30,173 nucleotides of DNA from Phenylobacterium sp. CCH9-H3 (GTDB lineage: Bacteria; Pseudomonadota; Alphaproteobacteria; Caulobacterales; Caulobacteraceae): positions 1 through 30,173 of the forward strand of contig NZ_LSJI01000108.1 of the NCBI RefSeq assembly GCF_001557235.1. The letters run 5' to 3'. The position numbers and the translations under genes are program-made. The notes beneath the pieces were generated by a model, which was not told the origin of the DNA, made no database searches, and saw only the letters and a list, made by a program, of their open reading frames with translations. Shown in pieces: positions 8,215 to 16,074 of this stretch (position 1 is its first letter; each line of letters begins with the position of its first letter).

Positions 8215-9156
8215 ATGCGTTTCATCGACCGGGACGAGGTGCGGGCGCGGCTGACCTACGAGGTCTGCATCCCGCTGGTGCGCCAGGCGATGATCGCCTT
8301 CTCCCGGGGCGAGACGCGCCAGCACCTCCGCTCGATCCTGCCGCTGAGCGAAGGGCGGATGTTCGGGATTATGCCGGGGGCGCTGGGCGAGCACGCCATG
8401 TTCGGCGCCAAGCTGATCAGCGTCTTCCACGGCAACTTCGCCAAGGGGATCCAGTCGCACCAGGGCGTGGTGGTCCTGTTCGATGGCGAGACCGGCGCGC
8501 CGGTCTGCGTCGCCCATGCGGGCGAGATCACCGCCATCCGCACCGCCGCGGCCAGCGCCGTCGCCACCGACGCCCTGGCCCGGCCGGACGCGGCGCGCAT
8601 GGCGATCCTGGGATACGGCGAACAGGCAGGGACCCACGCCCGGGCGATCTCGAAGGTCCGCAAGCTGGAAGCGATCACCGTCTGGGGTCGCGACCCGGGC
8701 AAGGCCAAGGCCTTCGCCAAGGCGACGGAGGCCGAATTGGGCGTGCCCGTGTTTGCGGCGCCCAGCGTGCGGCAGGCCGTGGCGGGCGTGGACATCGTCA
8801 CGGCCGTGTCCGGCGCGCGCGAGCCGATCCTGGAGGGCGCCTGGCTCGCGCCGGGGACGCACGTGAACCTGGTGGGCTCCAGCGGCCCGGGGCCGACGGA
8901 AGTGGATCACGACTTGGTCGTCCGCTCGCGCTTCATCGCCGACAGCCGCGAGGGCGTGCTCGCCCAGGGGGCGGAGTTCCTCTACGCCAAGGCCGCCGGC
9001 CTGATCGACGACAGCCACGTGGTGGGCGAGATCGGCCAGGTGCTGGCCGGCGACCTGGAGGGCCGCCAGTCCCGCGACCAGATCACGGTCTACAAGTCGC
9101 TGGGCCACGTCGTCCAAGACCTCGCGGCCGCCAAGGCCCTGTACGAGAGCCAGTGA
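8215..9156 (+). CDS. Ornithine cyclodeaminase / mu-crystallin family dehydrogenase
   Basis: Cytoplasmic NAD(P)-dependent enzyme of the ornithine cyclodeaminase / mu-crystallin family, 313 residues, the usual length. The family includes ornithine cyclodeaminase (ornithine to proline plus ammonia), alanine dehydrogenase, ketimine and pyrroline-2-carboxylate reductases, so the exact reaction is open. Seen: substrate-side GAKLISVF and the active-site stretch GEITAIRTAAASAVA. A Rossmann motif GYGEQAGTHARA comes at about residue 138, and VNLVGSSGPGPTEVDHDLV holds the conserved aspartate region. ATG 8215 has GGGGAG upstream. Its stop overlaps the ATG of the M61 peptidase (TGATG), so the two are one transcription unit, probably continuing from the receptor. 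It would handle an amino acid or imine product of the peptide locus (inference). Confidence 0.88.
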   Translation: MRFIDRDEVRARLTYEVCIPLVRQAMIAFSRGETRQHLRSILPLSEGRMFGIMPGALGEHAMFGAKLISVFHGNFAKGIQSHQGVVVLFDGETGAPVCVAHAGEITAIRTAAASAVATDALARPDAARMAILGYGEQAGTHARAISKVRKLEAITVWGRDPGKAKAFAKATEAELGVPVFAAPSVRQAVAGVDIVTAVSGAREPILEGAWLAPGTHVNLVGSSGPGPTEVDHDLVVRSRFIADSREGVLAQGAEFLYAKAAGLIDDSHVVGEIGQVLAGDLEGRQSRDQITVYKSLGHVVQDLAAAKALYESQ

Positions 9157-10847
9157 TGCGTCCCGTGCTGTTCGCCCTGGCCGCAGCGGCCGTCGCTACG
9201 GCCGGCGCTGCCGCCGAGCCGGAATTCGAGGTGCTGCTGGCGCCAGGTCCGATGGACGCCGTAACCGGGAAAGGGTTCGTCGACGTCACCCTAAAGGTGC
9301 CCCAGGCGGACGCCGCGGCCGGGGCTCCGCTGCTCACCCTTCCGGTGGTGATCGCCAACACCGACACCGTCGCCAACACCCTGACGGGCCTGACGGCCAC
9401 CGACGCCCTGGGCGAGGTGCCGCTGACGATCAAGGACGATCCCGTGGCCATCGCCTACGCGCGCCACTGGACGGCGGGCCGGGCCGTGAAGGGCGAGCTG
9501 ACCGTCCGCTACCGCGCGCCGGTGGACAACACGCCGCCGGCCCGCGGCTCTGGCCCGCCGTACAGCCTGCGGACCGAGGGCGGCGGGGTCTCGGGCGTCG
9601 GCAACACCTTCATCCTGCTGCCCGAGGGCGGGAAGCCGTACCGCATCTCCCTGCGCTGGGATCTGACGGCGCTGGGCGCGAACGCCTCGGCCATGTCCAG
9701 CCTGGGGGAGGGCGATGTTCGCCTGCCGGCCGGGCCGGTGGAACGGCTGCACCGCACCCTGTTCATGGCCGGCGAGATGCGCCGCGTGCCGGAGCAGGTG
9801 AAGCTCACCGGCTTCTCCGCCGCGTGGCTGGGCGATCCGCCCTTCGACCCGCGGCCGCTGATGGGCTGGGCCGAGCGCCTGCACGGCTGGATGAGCGGCT
9901 TCTTCCAGGATCCGTCAGAGCCACCCTATCGCGTGGTCCTGCGCTATAACCCGATCAACGCCGGCGGCGGCGCGGCCCTGACCAATTCGTTCCTGCTGAC
10001 CTGGGGCGAGACGGCCAAGGATCCGGAGGCGCTCAAGGGGACCCTGGCGCACGAGATGATCCACACCTGGACCGCCTCAGGCCTCGGCGGGCAATGGTAC
10101 GGCGAGGGGATCGCGGTGCATTATCAGGCGCTGCTGCCCTTGCGCGCCGGGATGCTGACCCCGGACCAGTACCTGGAGGACATCAACGACACCGCGCGGC
10201 GCTACTACACCAACGCCCTGAACGACACGCCGGACGCCGAGATCGCGCCGCGGTTCTGGGAAGACACGCGCATCCGCACGCTGCCCTACGACCGGGGCGC
10301 CATGTACTTCGCGGTGCTGGACGAGAAGATCCGCCAGGCCAGCGGCGGCAAGCGCTCGCTGGACGACCTGATCCGCGAGATGGTGCGCCGGCGCGCGGCG
10401 GGCGAGACCGTGCCGGAGGCCGGCTGGCTGGACCTCCTGGCCAAAGACCTGGGCGACGAGGGCCGGCGCATCCACGCCGACATGCTGGCGGGCAAGCTTA
10501 TGCTGCCGGGCAGCGGAGCCTTCGGTCCCTGCTTCGTCCGTACGACGGGCCGCTTCCGCCGCTTCGACCTCGGGTTCGAGCCCAAGTCGCTCGTGGGCGA
10601 TGTGAAGACCATCCGCGGGCTGAAGCCGGACTCCGAGGCCGCGAAGGCGGGCCTGAGGGATGGGGACGTGGTCACCTATTCGGTGGCCATGGACAGCGTG
10701 CAGGGCGACCAGGCGCGCCGGCTAACCCTGAACGTGGCCCGCGAGGGGAAGACCTTCCCGATCACCTACCTGCCGCGCGGCGAGGTCGTGGACGCCTGGC
10801 AGTGGGCGCGCGCGCCGGGCGTGCCGGACGACCGCTGCGTAAACTAG
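9156..10847 (+). CDS. M61-type metallopeptidase with C-terminal PDZ domain
   Basis: Exported zinc peptidase resembling the M61 glycyl aminopeptidase family, 563 residues. It starts with a signal peptide (MRPVLFALAAAAVATAGAAAEP). An N-terminal beta-rich domain of about 190 residues follows. The catalytic domain holds HEMIH (His299, Glu300, His303) and the downstream GEGIAVHY glutamate as third zinc ligand. Near the C-terminus is a PDZ-like segment (SLVGDVKTIRGLKPDSEAAKAGLRDGDVV). The ATG overlaps the stop of the cyclodeaminase gene, indicating coupling. The gene ends convergently with an S10 peptidase on a shared CTAG. M61 members release N-terminal glycine or other small residues; the actual specificity here is unknown. 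A paralogue without the PDZ segment lies at 14565-16064. Confidence 0.9.
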   Translation: MRPVLFALAAAAVATAGAAAEPEFEVLLAPGPMDAVTGKGFVDVTLKVPQADAAAGAPLLTLPVVIANTDTVANTLTGLTATDALGEVPLTIKDDPVAIAYARHWTAGRAVKGELTVRYRAPVDNTPPARGSGPPYSLRTEGGGVSGVGNTFILLPEGGKPYRISLRWDLTALGANASAMSSLGEGDVRLPAGPVERLHRTLFMAGEMRRVPEQVKLTGFSAAWLGDPPFDPRPLMGWAERLHGWMSGFFQDPSEPPYRVVLRYNPINAGGGAALTNSFLLTWGETAKDPEALKGTLAHEMIHTWTASGLGGQWYGEGIAVHYQALLPLRAGMLTPDQYLEDINDTARRYYTNALNDTPDAEIAPRFWEDTRIRTLPYDRGAMYFAVLDEKIRQASGGKRSLDDLIREMVRRRAAGETVPEAGWLDLLAKDLGDEGRRIHADMLAGKLMLPGSGAFGPCFVRTTGRFRRFDLGFEPKSLVGDVKTIRGLKPDSEAAKAGLRDGDVVTYSVAMDSVQGDQARRLTLNVAREGKTFPITYLPRGEVVDAWQWARAPGVPDDRCVN

Positions 10848-12319
10848 GCTGGGCGACCGCCGGTCACCCAGGCGCGGATATCGTCGGTGAAGGCCTTGTG
10901 CGACGGGATGTGGGTATAGGCCATGTGCCCGCCCACATACTGGCGCTGGAAGACCCGCTCGCGAGGCCAGTTGCTCCGCGTGACGAGATAGCGGGCGGGA
11001 CCCACGGTCGTGGTCAGGTCGTAGATGCCGGTGCCGATCATCAGCCGGAAATCGGGATTGGCCTTGAACGCCGGGTCGATGCGGCTGGGATAGTCGTAGT
11101 CGAGGAAGGGACCGCCGGGTCCGAGGGTGCCGCCCCAGGTCCAGGTATGGGTGTCCGGCGCATAGGGCCGATAGTCGCTCATCGGCCAGGTGACGCCCAG
11201 GTTCCGCGACAGGTGCTCGCGCATCATCGGCGTGATCGGCTCGATCGTGGCCATGAACGGGTCGGCGCCCCGTTCGCCGGGCTTGGGCGCCGGCCCCACA
11301 TAGCGGGCGTCGTACATGCCCAGCACCTGGCCCTCGGCCTTCAGCAACTCGCGGAGGAAGGCGATCTTGGTGATGGCGAGGTCGTTGGCCAGGTAGTAGT
11401 CGGCTCCGACGCCGGTCATGGCCTGTAGCCGCTCCGCCACCCGCCGGCGCTTCGCCTCCGGCAGGTCGTAGCCCTGGAGCAGGGCCTGGAGGTATTCCCC
11501 CATCCCCCAGGCGTAGGATTTGTCGACAACCGCCTCCATCGACTGGCCTTTCCAGGCCGGCGCCTTGCTGTGATAGGCGGCGATGGCGCAGAGGGCGGGC
11601 AGGTTGGTGGCGTAGGCCAGGGCGTTCTTCGCCCGCTGGCTGGTCTCGATCATGTTCACCGCCTGGCCGAACAGGAACAGCCCGTCCAGCGGCATGACGG
11701 GCGCGAGCTGGCCCGCCATGAAGGCTGCCCGCTGGGTGCCGTAGCTTTCGCCCAGGACGTACTTGGGCGAGGCCTCGCGGCCGTTGGCTCGGATCCAGGC
11801 CACGATGAAGTCCGACACCGACTGGCTGTCGCCGCCGATGGAATAGAAATAGTCGCGCTTGCCGCCCGGCAGGATGCGGGAGAAGCCCGTCTCGGCGGGA
11901 TCGATGAAGACCAGGTCGGCGACGTCCAGCACGGTGAGCGGGTTGTCCGCCATGGACGGGGGCAGGGGCGGCGCCTTGGGGTCCTGCGCCACCGTGATCC
12001 GCTTGGGGCCCAGCGCCACCATGTGCAGGGTGGCGGACGAGCTGGAGGGGCCGCCGTTGAAGGCGAACAGCACGGGGCGCTTCGCCGCGTCGCCGCCGGC
12101 CTTCACATAGGAGGTGCAGACGAAACGCACGGTGGGCTGGCCGTCGGTACCGGTCAGCACCGTCTCGCCCACGGTGGCGACGTAGTCGACGCTCTGGCCG
12201 TTGAAGACCCCCGAATGGCGGGTGACGAACGGGGCGCCTTCCGCCGCCAAGGCGCTCCCGGCGGCCAGGGGCAGGAGGGCGCCGGCGCCCATTAGCGCGC
12301 GCTTGGTGATCTCGGTCAT
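10844..12319 (-). CDS. S10 family serine carboxypeptidase-like protein
   Basis: Third S10-type peptidase of the window, 491 residues from ATG 12319, which has AGGAG seven bases before it. The frame is open further upstream, but that extension has no signal features. The N-terminus (TKRALMGAGALLPLAAGSALAA) is a signal peptide with a Lys-Arg pair; Sec or a weak Tat route are both possible. Motifs: GGPSSSS, GESYGTQ with nucleophile Ser192, GIYDLTT with the Asp and GGHMAYTH with the His, so the triad is complete. It is transcribed divergently from the amidohydrolase operon. Copy B of the shared promoter element lies 44 bases upstream of the ATG. The stop codon overlaps the M61 gene stop in CTAG. 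It probably trims peptides in the periplasm. Confidence 0.92.
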   Translation of the reverse strand: MTEITKRALMGAGALLPLAAGSALAAEGAPFVTRHSGVFNGQSVDYVATVGETVLTGTDGQPTVRFVCTSYVKAGGDAAKRPVLFAFNGGPSSSSATLHMVALGPKRITVAQDPKAPPLPPSMADNPLTVLDVADLVFIDPAETGFSRILPGGKRDYFYSIGGDSQSVSDFIVAWIRANGREASPKYVLGESYGTQRAAFMAGQLAPVMPLDGLFLFGQAVNMIETSQRAKNALAYATNLPALCAIAAYHSKAPAWKGQSMEAVVDKSYAWGMGEYLQALLQGYDLPEAKRRRVAERLQAMTGVGADYYLANDLAITKIAFLRELLKAEGQVLGMYDARYVGPAPKPGERGADPFMATIEPITPMMREHLSRNLGVTWPMSDYRPYAPDTHTWTWGGTLGPGGPFLDYDYPSRIDPAFKANPDFRLMIGTGIYDLTTTVGPARYLVTRSNWPRERVFQRQYVGGHMAYTHIPSHKAFTDDIRAWVTGGRPA

Positions 12320-12363
12320 TCGTCTCTCCTGACCCGGCCAGGATGAAAGGCTATCGCGGGTCC

Positions 12364-12380
12364 GCCGGATTTTCCTTTCG
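12364..12380 (-). promoter_or_regulatory. Shared promoter-region element, copy B
   Basis: On the coding strand CGAAAGGAAAATCCGGC, 44 bases upstream of the S10 gene start. It differs from copy A (4300-4316) at two of 17 positions, and the flanks are also alike (CCGCCGG on one side, TGCCGG on the other). It is bracketed by an imperfect outer inverted repeat, CGCGGG at 12355-12360 and CCCGCG at 12392-12397. Confidence 0.6.
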
Positions 12381-12478
12381 TTGTGCCGGCTCCCGCGAAA
12401 ACCCGTGGCATAGGCTATGTGGCTCCGCGCGAGCGTCTGCATTGAAGTTGTCGCGGCGCCGGCGGTCGGCCCGTACTT

Positions 12479-12496
12479 CGAATAGAAAATCCCGGC
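12479..12496 (+). promoter_or_regulatory. Shared promoter-region element, copy D
   Basis: CGAATAGAAAATCCCGGC, one base longer than the other three copies, 38 bases upstream of the amidohydrolase ATG and in the same orientation to its gene. With copy B it means both sides of this 215-base divergent region carry the element. Confidence 0.5.
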
Positions 12497-12534
12497 CTCG
12501 GAGGTACGATGATCCCGTCGTCCAGGGGTGCCTC

Positions 12535-14556
12535 ATGCCGCCAAGACCCGCCGCCTTCGTCGGCGTCCTGCTGTCCCTGTGCCTGTCGGGATCGGCTCTA
12601 GCCGAGACCTTCCGGTACGTGGTCATGGCCAATGGCGAAAAGGTCGGTCACCTGGTCGCCGAGGTGCAGGGGCGCAGCACCTCCGTCGACTATGCGGTGA
12701 GCAACAACGGCCGCGGCCCCAAGGCCCGCGAGAAGATCGAGGCCGACGCCGCCGGCATCCCCGTGGCCTGGACCATCGAGGGCGAGTCCCTGTTCGGAAG
12801 CCCCGTGCAGGAGCGCTACGCCTGGACGGCCGGCCGAGCCGAGTGGGTCAGCCAGGCGGACAAGGGAGCGATCCCCGCCGCCAAGCCCATGCTCTACATC
12901 GGCAACGACGTGAGCCCGTGGATGCTGGGCGCGTACGTCAAGGCGCTGCTGAAGACGCCCGACAGGACCCTGCCGGTGGCCCCGTCGGGGCGCCTGCGCC
13001 TGACCGAGGTGCGCAAGGTAACCCTGGGCGAGGGCAAGGCCGCGGTTCCGCTGACCGTCTACGAATTGACCGGGATCGATCTCAATCCCATCTACGTCCT
13101 GATCGACCGCAAGGGCGAGCTGTTCGCCACGGGCGGCCTGATCCGCGAGGGCTACGAGGCCCAGGTTCCGGTGCTGGAGAAGATGCACCGCGAGATCGCC
13201 CTGGCCCGCGCCGAGGCGGCGCAGGCGAAGCTGGCGCACCGGTTCGAGGGCCCGGTCCGCATCCGCAACGTGCGCATCTTCGACCCCGTGTCCATGACGG
13301 TGGGCGGCCTGTCGACGGTGGTGGTCTATGGCGACCGCATCGCCACCGTCGGCGCGAACGATGCGGCCGGACCTGCGCCGGCCGGTGAGACGGTGATCGA
13401 CGGGCAGGGCGGCACGCTGCTGCCCGGCCTGCACGACATGCACTCGCACACCAGCCTGTCGTCCAACCTGTTCAACCTGGCCGCGGGCGTGACCGCCACC
13501 CGCGACCAGGGCAACGATAACGAAGAGCTGCTGGCCATGCTGGAGGGTCTTCGGACCGGACGCCTCGCCGGGCCGCGCATCGTGCGCAACGGGTTCCTGG
13601 AGGGTCGCAGTCCCTATTCGGCCCGCCTGGGCTTCGTGGTCGACAGCCTGGACGAGGCGCTGGCCAAGGTCCGCTGGTACGCGGATCGCGGCTACTGGCA
13701 GGTCAAGCTCTACAACAGCTTCAACCCAGACTGGGTCGCGCCCGTCGCCGCCGAAGCCAAGCGCCTGGGGCTGGGGGTCACGGGTCACGTGCCCGCCTTC
13801 TCGTCGCCCGACAGGGTGATGCGCGACGGCTACGACGACATCGCCCATATCAACCAGCTGATGCTGGGCTGGATCCTCGACCCCAAGGAGGACACCCGCA
13901 CCCCGCTGCGGCTTACGGGCATGGCGCGGGCCAAGGACCTGGATCTCAACTCGCCGCGCGTGCAGGCCACCGTCGCGCTCATGAAGGAGAAAGGGGTGGC
14001 GCTCGACACCACCGCCATGATCCTGGAGCGGCTGATGCTGTCGCGGTCGGGGCAGGTGCAGGCGGGCGATGCGCCCTACCTCGACCATGTGCCGATCGGC
14101 TACCAGCGCTACCGCAAGCGCAACTTCGTCACGATCCGGACGCCCCAGGACGACGCCGACTACCAGGCCGGCTTCCGCAAGGTGCTGGAGACGCTGAAGA
14201 TGCTGGACGATCGCGGGATCCAGCTGCTGCCCGGCACCGACGACGGGACCGGCTTCTCCAGCCAGCGCGAACTGGAGGTGTATGTCATGGCGGGCATCCC
14301 GGCCGGCAAGGCCCTGCGCCTCTCCACGCTGGACGCGGAGAAATACTTCGGCCGCGACAGCCAGCTGGGCTCGATCGAGCGTGGGAAGCTGGCCGACTTC
14401 ATCCTCGTGGAGGGGGATCCCGTCGCCGACATCTCCAAGATCCGCAACGTGCGCATGACCATGGTGGGCGGCGTCGCCTACTATCCCGCCGAGATCTACG
14501 AGCACCTGGCGATCCGGCCCTTCGCGCCGCCCCCGCCCGTGACGCCGGCCCGCTAA
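12535..14556 (+). CDS. Exported amidohydrolase-superfamily protein with extra N-terminal domain
   Basis: Metal-dependent hydrolase of the amidohydrolase superfamily, 673 residues, with a signal peptide (MPPRPAAFVGVLLSLCLSGSALAE), so probably periplasmic. The frame is open upstream to 12343, but ATG 12535 gives the signal peptide and has AGGGG before it. Residues 25 to about 235 form an unassigned beta-rich domain. The amidohydrolase part follows with HDMHSH (His303 and His305), then QVKLYN with a possible bridging lysine, GHVP and AHINQ for further His ligands, and GTDDG for the catalytic Asp. The arrangement resembles imidazolonepropionase-like and prolidase-like members, some of which in Caulobacter are dipeptidases for Xaa-Arg/Lys. 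Dipeptide hydrolysis is therefore plausible, not shown. First gene of an operon with an M61 peptidase and a permease. Confidence 0.88.
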   Translation: MPPRPAAFVGVLLSLCLSGSALAETFRYVVMANGEKVGHLVAEVQGRSTSVDYAVSNNGRGPKAREKIEADAAGIPVAWTIEGESLFGSPVQERYAWTAGRAEWVSQADKGAIPAAKPMLYIGNDVSPWMLGAYVKALLKTPDRTLPVAPSGRLRLTEVRKVTLGEGKAAVPLTVYELTGIDLNPIYVLIDRKGELFATGGLIREGYEAQVPVLEKMHREIALARAEAAQAKLAHRFEGPVRIRNVRIFDPVSMTVGGLSTVVVYGDRIATVGANDAAGPAPAGETVIDGQGGTLLPGLHDMHSHTSLSSNLFNLAAGVTATRDQGNDNEELLAMLEGLRTGRLAGPRIVRNGFLEGRSPYSARLGFVVDSLDEALAKVRWYADRGYWQVKLYNSFNPDWVAPVAAEAKRLGLGVTGHVPAFSSPDRVMRDGYDDIAHINQLMLGWILDPKEDTRTPLRLTGMARAKDLDLNSPRVQATVALMKEKGVALDTTAMILERLMLSRSGQVQAGDAPYLDHVPIGYQRYRKRNFVTIRTPQDDADYQAGFRKVLETLKMLDDRGIQLLPGTDDGTGFSSQRELEVYVMAGIPAGKALRLSTLDAEKYFGRDSQLGSIERGKLADFILVEGDPVADISKIRNVRMTMVGGVAYYPAEIYEHLAIRPFAPPPPVTPAR

Positions 14557-14564
14557 GGATGGGG

Positions 14565-16064
14565 ATGCGCCAGCTCGCCTTCGTCGCCGTCGCCCTGCTC
14601 GCCTTGGCTGGCCCCGTCGCCGCCCAGACCTTCGATGCGACCCTGAAGCCGGTACGTGACGCCGCGGGCGAGGTGACGGCCATCGAGGTGCGCTCGACCC
14701 TCGCCGATGTCCCCTCGGACGCAGGGCCGTTCTCGCTCGCGGCGCCGGTGGTGTACGCCGCCCTGCGCGGGGTGGCGGACCGGGTGACCGACCTGCAGGT
14801 CCGCGACGCCCAAGGACCGGTGCCGCTGACCGCCAGCGACGATCCGCCCGCGCCGGGCGGCTTTCCCTACTTCCGGCATTGGAAAGCGGACCGGGCGGTG
14901 AGCTATCCGGTCACCGTGACCTATTCGTCGCTGGTCCAGCCTCCGGGCTCGCCCGGCGGTCCGCCCTTCGGCATCCGCCCCGCTGGTGGGGGCGTGTCCG
15001 GGGCCGGGTCGGGCTTCCTGGTGATCCCCGAGCATGTGAAGGGCGGGACTTCGACAGTCCGTTGGGATCTGTCGGGTTTCGCGCCGGGCGCGGCCGGGAT
15101 CACCTCCTTCGGCGAGGGTGAATTCACCGTCCAGGGTCCGCCGTCTCGGCTCATGCAGGGCTGGTACATGGCCGGACCGCTGAACCGCCACCCCGCCTCG
15201 GGCGACGCGGATGGCTACAGCGGCGCCTGGCTGGGCAAGGCCCCGTTCGACGTGGCCCGGGAGATGGCCTGGGCGGCCGACGTCTACGCCTATCTCGACC
15301 GATCGTTCGGTTACCTGCCGGCGCCGCGCTACCGCGTCTTCATGCGGTTCCTGGACACCCCGCCCTTCGGGGGCGCCACGGCGCTGACCCAGTCGTTCAT
15401 GCTGTCGCGCAGTTCCGGCCCGCTGGACCCCAAGGCCGAAGGCCCGCGACGGACGCTGGTGCATGAAATGACCCATCAGTGGACCGGCGGGATCGAGGCG
15501 CCGCAAGGCGTGTCCAGCTGGTTCTCGGAGGGGTTGACCACCTTCTACACCGCGCTGCTGCCCATGCGCGGCGGGTTCACCTCCATCGAGGACTACGGCG
15601 AAGAGATCGACGAAATGGCCCGCGGGTACTGGGGCAGCCCCGCCCGAGGCTGGTCGGCCGACCGGATCGCCCACGCCGGCTTCGGGGACGAGAGCATCCG
15701 GCATGTCCCCTACAACCGCTCCAGCCTTTACTTCGCCAGCCTGGACGCACGGATCCGCGCCAAGTCGGGCGGCAAGCGCAAGCTGGACGACATGCTGAAG
15801 CCGATGTTCGTCAGCCGCGAGCAGGGCGTTCGCTTCGACCACGCGGCCTGGAAGGCGATGCTCGGCCGGGAACTGGGACCAGAGGCGGTGGCGGAGTGGG
15901 AACGGGTGATCCTGGACGGCGAGATGTTCACGCCCGAGAGCAACGCCTTCGGCCCCTGTTTCCGGCGCACGCCGAAGACCTATACCGTCGAAAACAAGCC
16001 GGTGGAGGGGTACGCCTGGGTGCGTGTTCCGTCCGTGCCGGACGCGACCTGCCGCACCTGGTGA
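14565..16064 (+). CDS. M61-like metallopeptidase without PDZ domain
   Basis: Exported zinc peptidase, paralogue of the protein at 9156-10847, 499 residues. I choose ATG 14565 over ATG 14559 because AAGGA lies five bases before it and it gives a clean signal peptide (MRQLAFVAVALLALAGPVAA). An N-terminal domain of about 190 residues is followed by the catalytic site HEMTHQW (His300, Glu301, His304) and the downstream glutamate in WFSEGLTTFY. The C-terminal tail shares the paralogue's pattern (AFGPCFRR), but the PDZ-like segment is absent, so it ends early relative to the paralogue. It starts eight bases after the amidohydrolase stop and precedes the permease by ten bases, so all three form one operon. 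Aminopeptidase activity is inferred from the family. Confidence 0.88.
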   Translation: MRQLAFVAVALLALAGPVAAQTFDATLKPVRDAAGEVTAIEVRSTLADVPSDAGPFSLAAPVVYAALRGVADRVTDLQVRDAQGPVPLTASDDPPAPGGFPYFRHWKADRAVSYPVTVTYSSLVQPPGSPGGPPFGIRPAGGGVSGAGSGFLVIPEHVKGGTSTVRWDLSGFAPGAAGITSFGEGEFTVQGPPSRLMQGWYMAGPLNRHPASGDADGYSGAWLGKAPFDVAREMAWAADVYAYLDRSFGYLPAPRYRVFMRFLDTPPFGGATALTQSFMLSRSSGPLDPKAEGPRRTLVHEMTHQWTGGIEAPQGVSSWFSEGLTTFYTALLPMRGGFTSIEDYGEEIDEMARGYWGSPARGWSADRIAHAGFGDESIRHVPYNRSSLYFASLDARIRAKSGGKRKLDDMLKPMFVSREQGVRFDHAAWKAMLGRELGPEAVAEWERVILDGEMFTPESNAFGPCFRRTPKTYTVENKPVEGYAWVRVPSVPDATCRTW

Positions 16065-16074
16065 CGGAGCCTGC

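Noticed and set aside
7285..9117. Open frame of 610 codons on the minus strand across receptor and cyclodeaminase genes
   Set aside because: Spans two real plus-strand genes and the hairpin between them; composition is that of a GC shadow frame.
12598..14505. Open frame of 635 codons on the minus strand opposite the amidohydrolase
   Set aside because: The opposite strand encodes a protein with signal peptide and metal-binding motifs; the antisense frame has neither.
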